From Roseivivax marinus (GTDB taxonomy: Bacteria; Pseudomonadota; Alphaproteobacteria; Rhodobacterales; Rhodobacteraceae): DNA of 64,000 nucleotides. The translations under genes were made by a program, and so were the position numbers. The stretch spans positions 124,001-188,000 of the forward strand of contig NZ_FOAI01000005.1 in assembly GCF_900109705.1 (NCBI RefSeq), written 5' to 3'. Positions 63,852 to 64,000 of this stretch are shown here, in pieces. Every line of letters begins with the position of its first letter. Position 1 is the first letter of the stretch. A model generated the notes under the pieces. The model ran no database searches. It was not told the origin of the DNA and saw only the letters and a program-made list of their open reading frames with translations.

Positions 63852-64000
63852 ATGCGGGCCGAGGCCGAACACAACGTTGCGCGGATCGAGAAGTCGCTGG
63901 AGCTTCTGGGCCAGCGTCTGAACTGGGAAACCGCCGAGCACCGGCTGGAAGAGTTCAACGCGCGCACCGAGGACCCGAACCTCTGGAACGACCCCGCCGC
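63852..64000 (+). CDS. prfB: Peptide chain release factor 2, N-terminal part (cut by window edge)
   Basis: ATG 63852 opens a frame that runs out of the window after 49 complete codons. RIEKSLELLGQRLNWETAEH and RLEEFNARTEDPNLWND match the start of RF2, aligned with E. coli LRGYLDYDAKKERLEEVNA. In E. coli a programmed frameshift lies at codon 26; here the frame is continuous across that place, so no autoregulatory frameshift is seen. The gene lies 169 bp after mrcA. Confidence 0.88.
   Translation, partial: MRAEAEHNVARIEKSLELLGQRLNWETAEHRLEEFNARTEDPNLWNDPA

Overview
The window is a contiguous piece of chromosome from a high-GC alphaproteobacterium, almost certainly a member of the Rhodobacterales (Roseobacter/Rhodobacter relatives). 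Supporting signs are HemA of the Shemin pathway, a split DUF6456 regulator beside DUF6477, small DUF1127 proteins, a gap-linked microprotein ending in FLDWVAFWR, a BetI/ChoW/ChoV cluster and a 449-residue GdhA. Gene content is mostly housekeeping. I see no phage, IS element, CRISPR array, rRNA or tRNA.

Layout. 1-4.8 kb: purL (cut by the window edge), a structured non-coding stretch, a DUF1127 gene divergent from a MocR-type regulator, then rplM-rpsI with promoter and terminator. 4.9-13.7 kb: glycosyltransferase/TetR pair, lipoprotein hydrolase, metA, a small secreted protein, a P-loop protein, two DMT exporters and a FadL-type porin. 13.9-21 kb: guaA, DUF6477, the split DUF6456 regulator, an OxyR-like regulator, lipA and two c-type cytochromes. 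21-28.2 kb: a valine-degradation block (isobutyryl-CoA dehydrogenase, 3-hydroxyisobutyryl-CoA hydrolase, 3-hydroxyisobutyrate dehydrogenase, mmsA and a divergent LysR gene) interrupted by two secreted HdeA-like proteins with acidic tails. 28.2-38.2 kb: CBS protein, coaD, a frameshifted small gene, gap with a microprotein, galM-dgoK, gdhA, YitT, icd and a Bcr/CflA exporter. 38.3-45.3 kb: FrnE-type oxidoreductase, acyl-CoA synthetase with a divergent XRE-cupin regulator, an oligopeptide-binding protein, an unannotated small RNA candidate, 3-hydroxybutyrate dehydrogenase and rlmE. 45.3-52 kb: lipoprotein, betI-choWV, glycosyltransferase, membrane protein, M20 peptidase, SMR protein. 52-64 kb: hemA, RodZ-like protein, ispG, two periplasmic thiol oxidoreductases, aminotransferase, amidase, PBP1A and the start of prfB.

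Functional links. The valine genes form an ATGA-overlapped operon whose fourth enzyme, mmsA, sits 2.8 kb away under a divergent LysR regulator. betI faces choW across a clear dyad operator, but no substrate-binding gene choX and no betAB lie beside it. hemA has an FNR-like box upstream. The C-terminal third is rich in cell-envelope genes (RodZ-like, amidase, PBP1A, periplasmic thiol oxidoreductases).

Most worth following up: a promoter-hairpin-terminator unit at 43414-43524 that looks like an unannotated small RNA; a nested, 6S-like RNA fold at 1538-1701; two single-base frame breaks (16592-16596 and about 29690) in otherwise coding sequence; and the tandem HdeA-like proteins with acidic tails. 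All RNA calls are made by eye and need covariance searches or RNA-seq.
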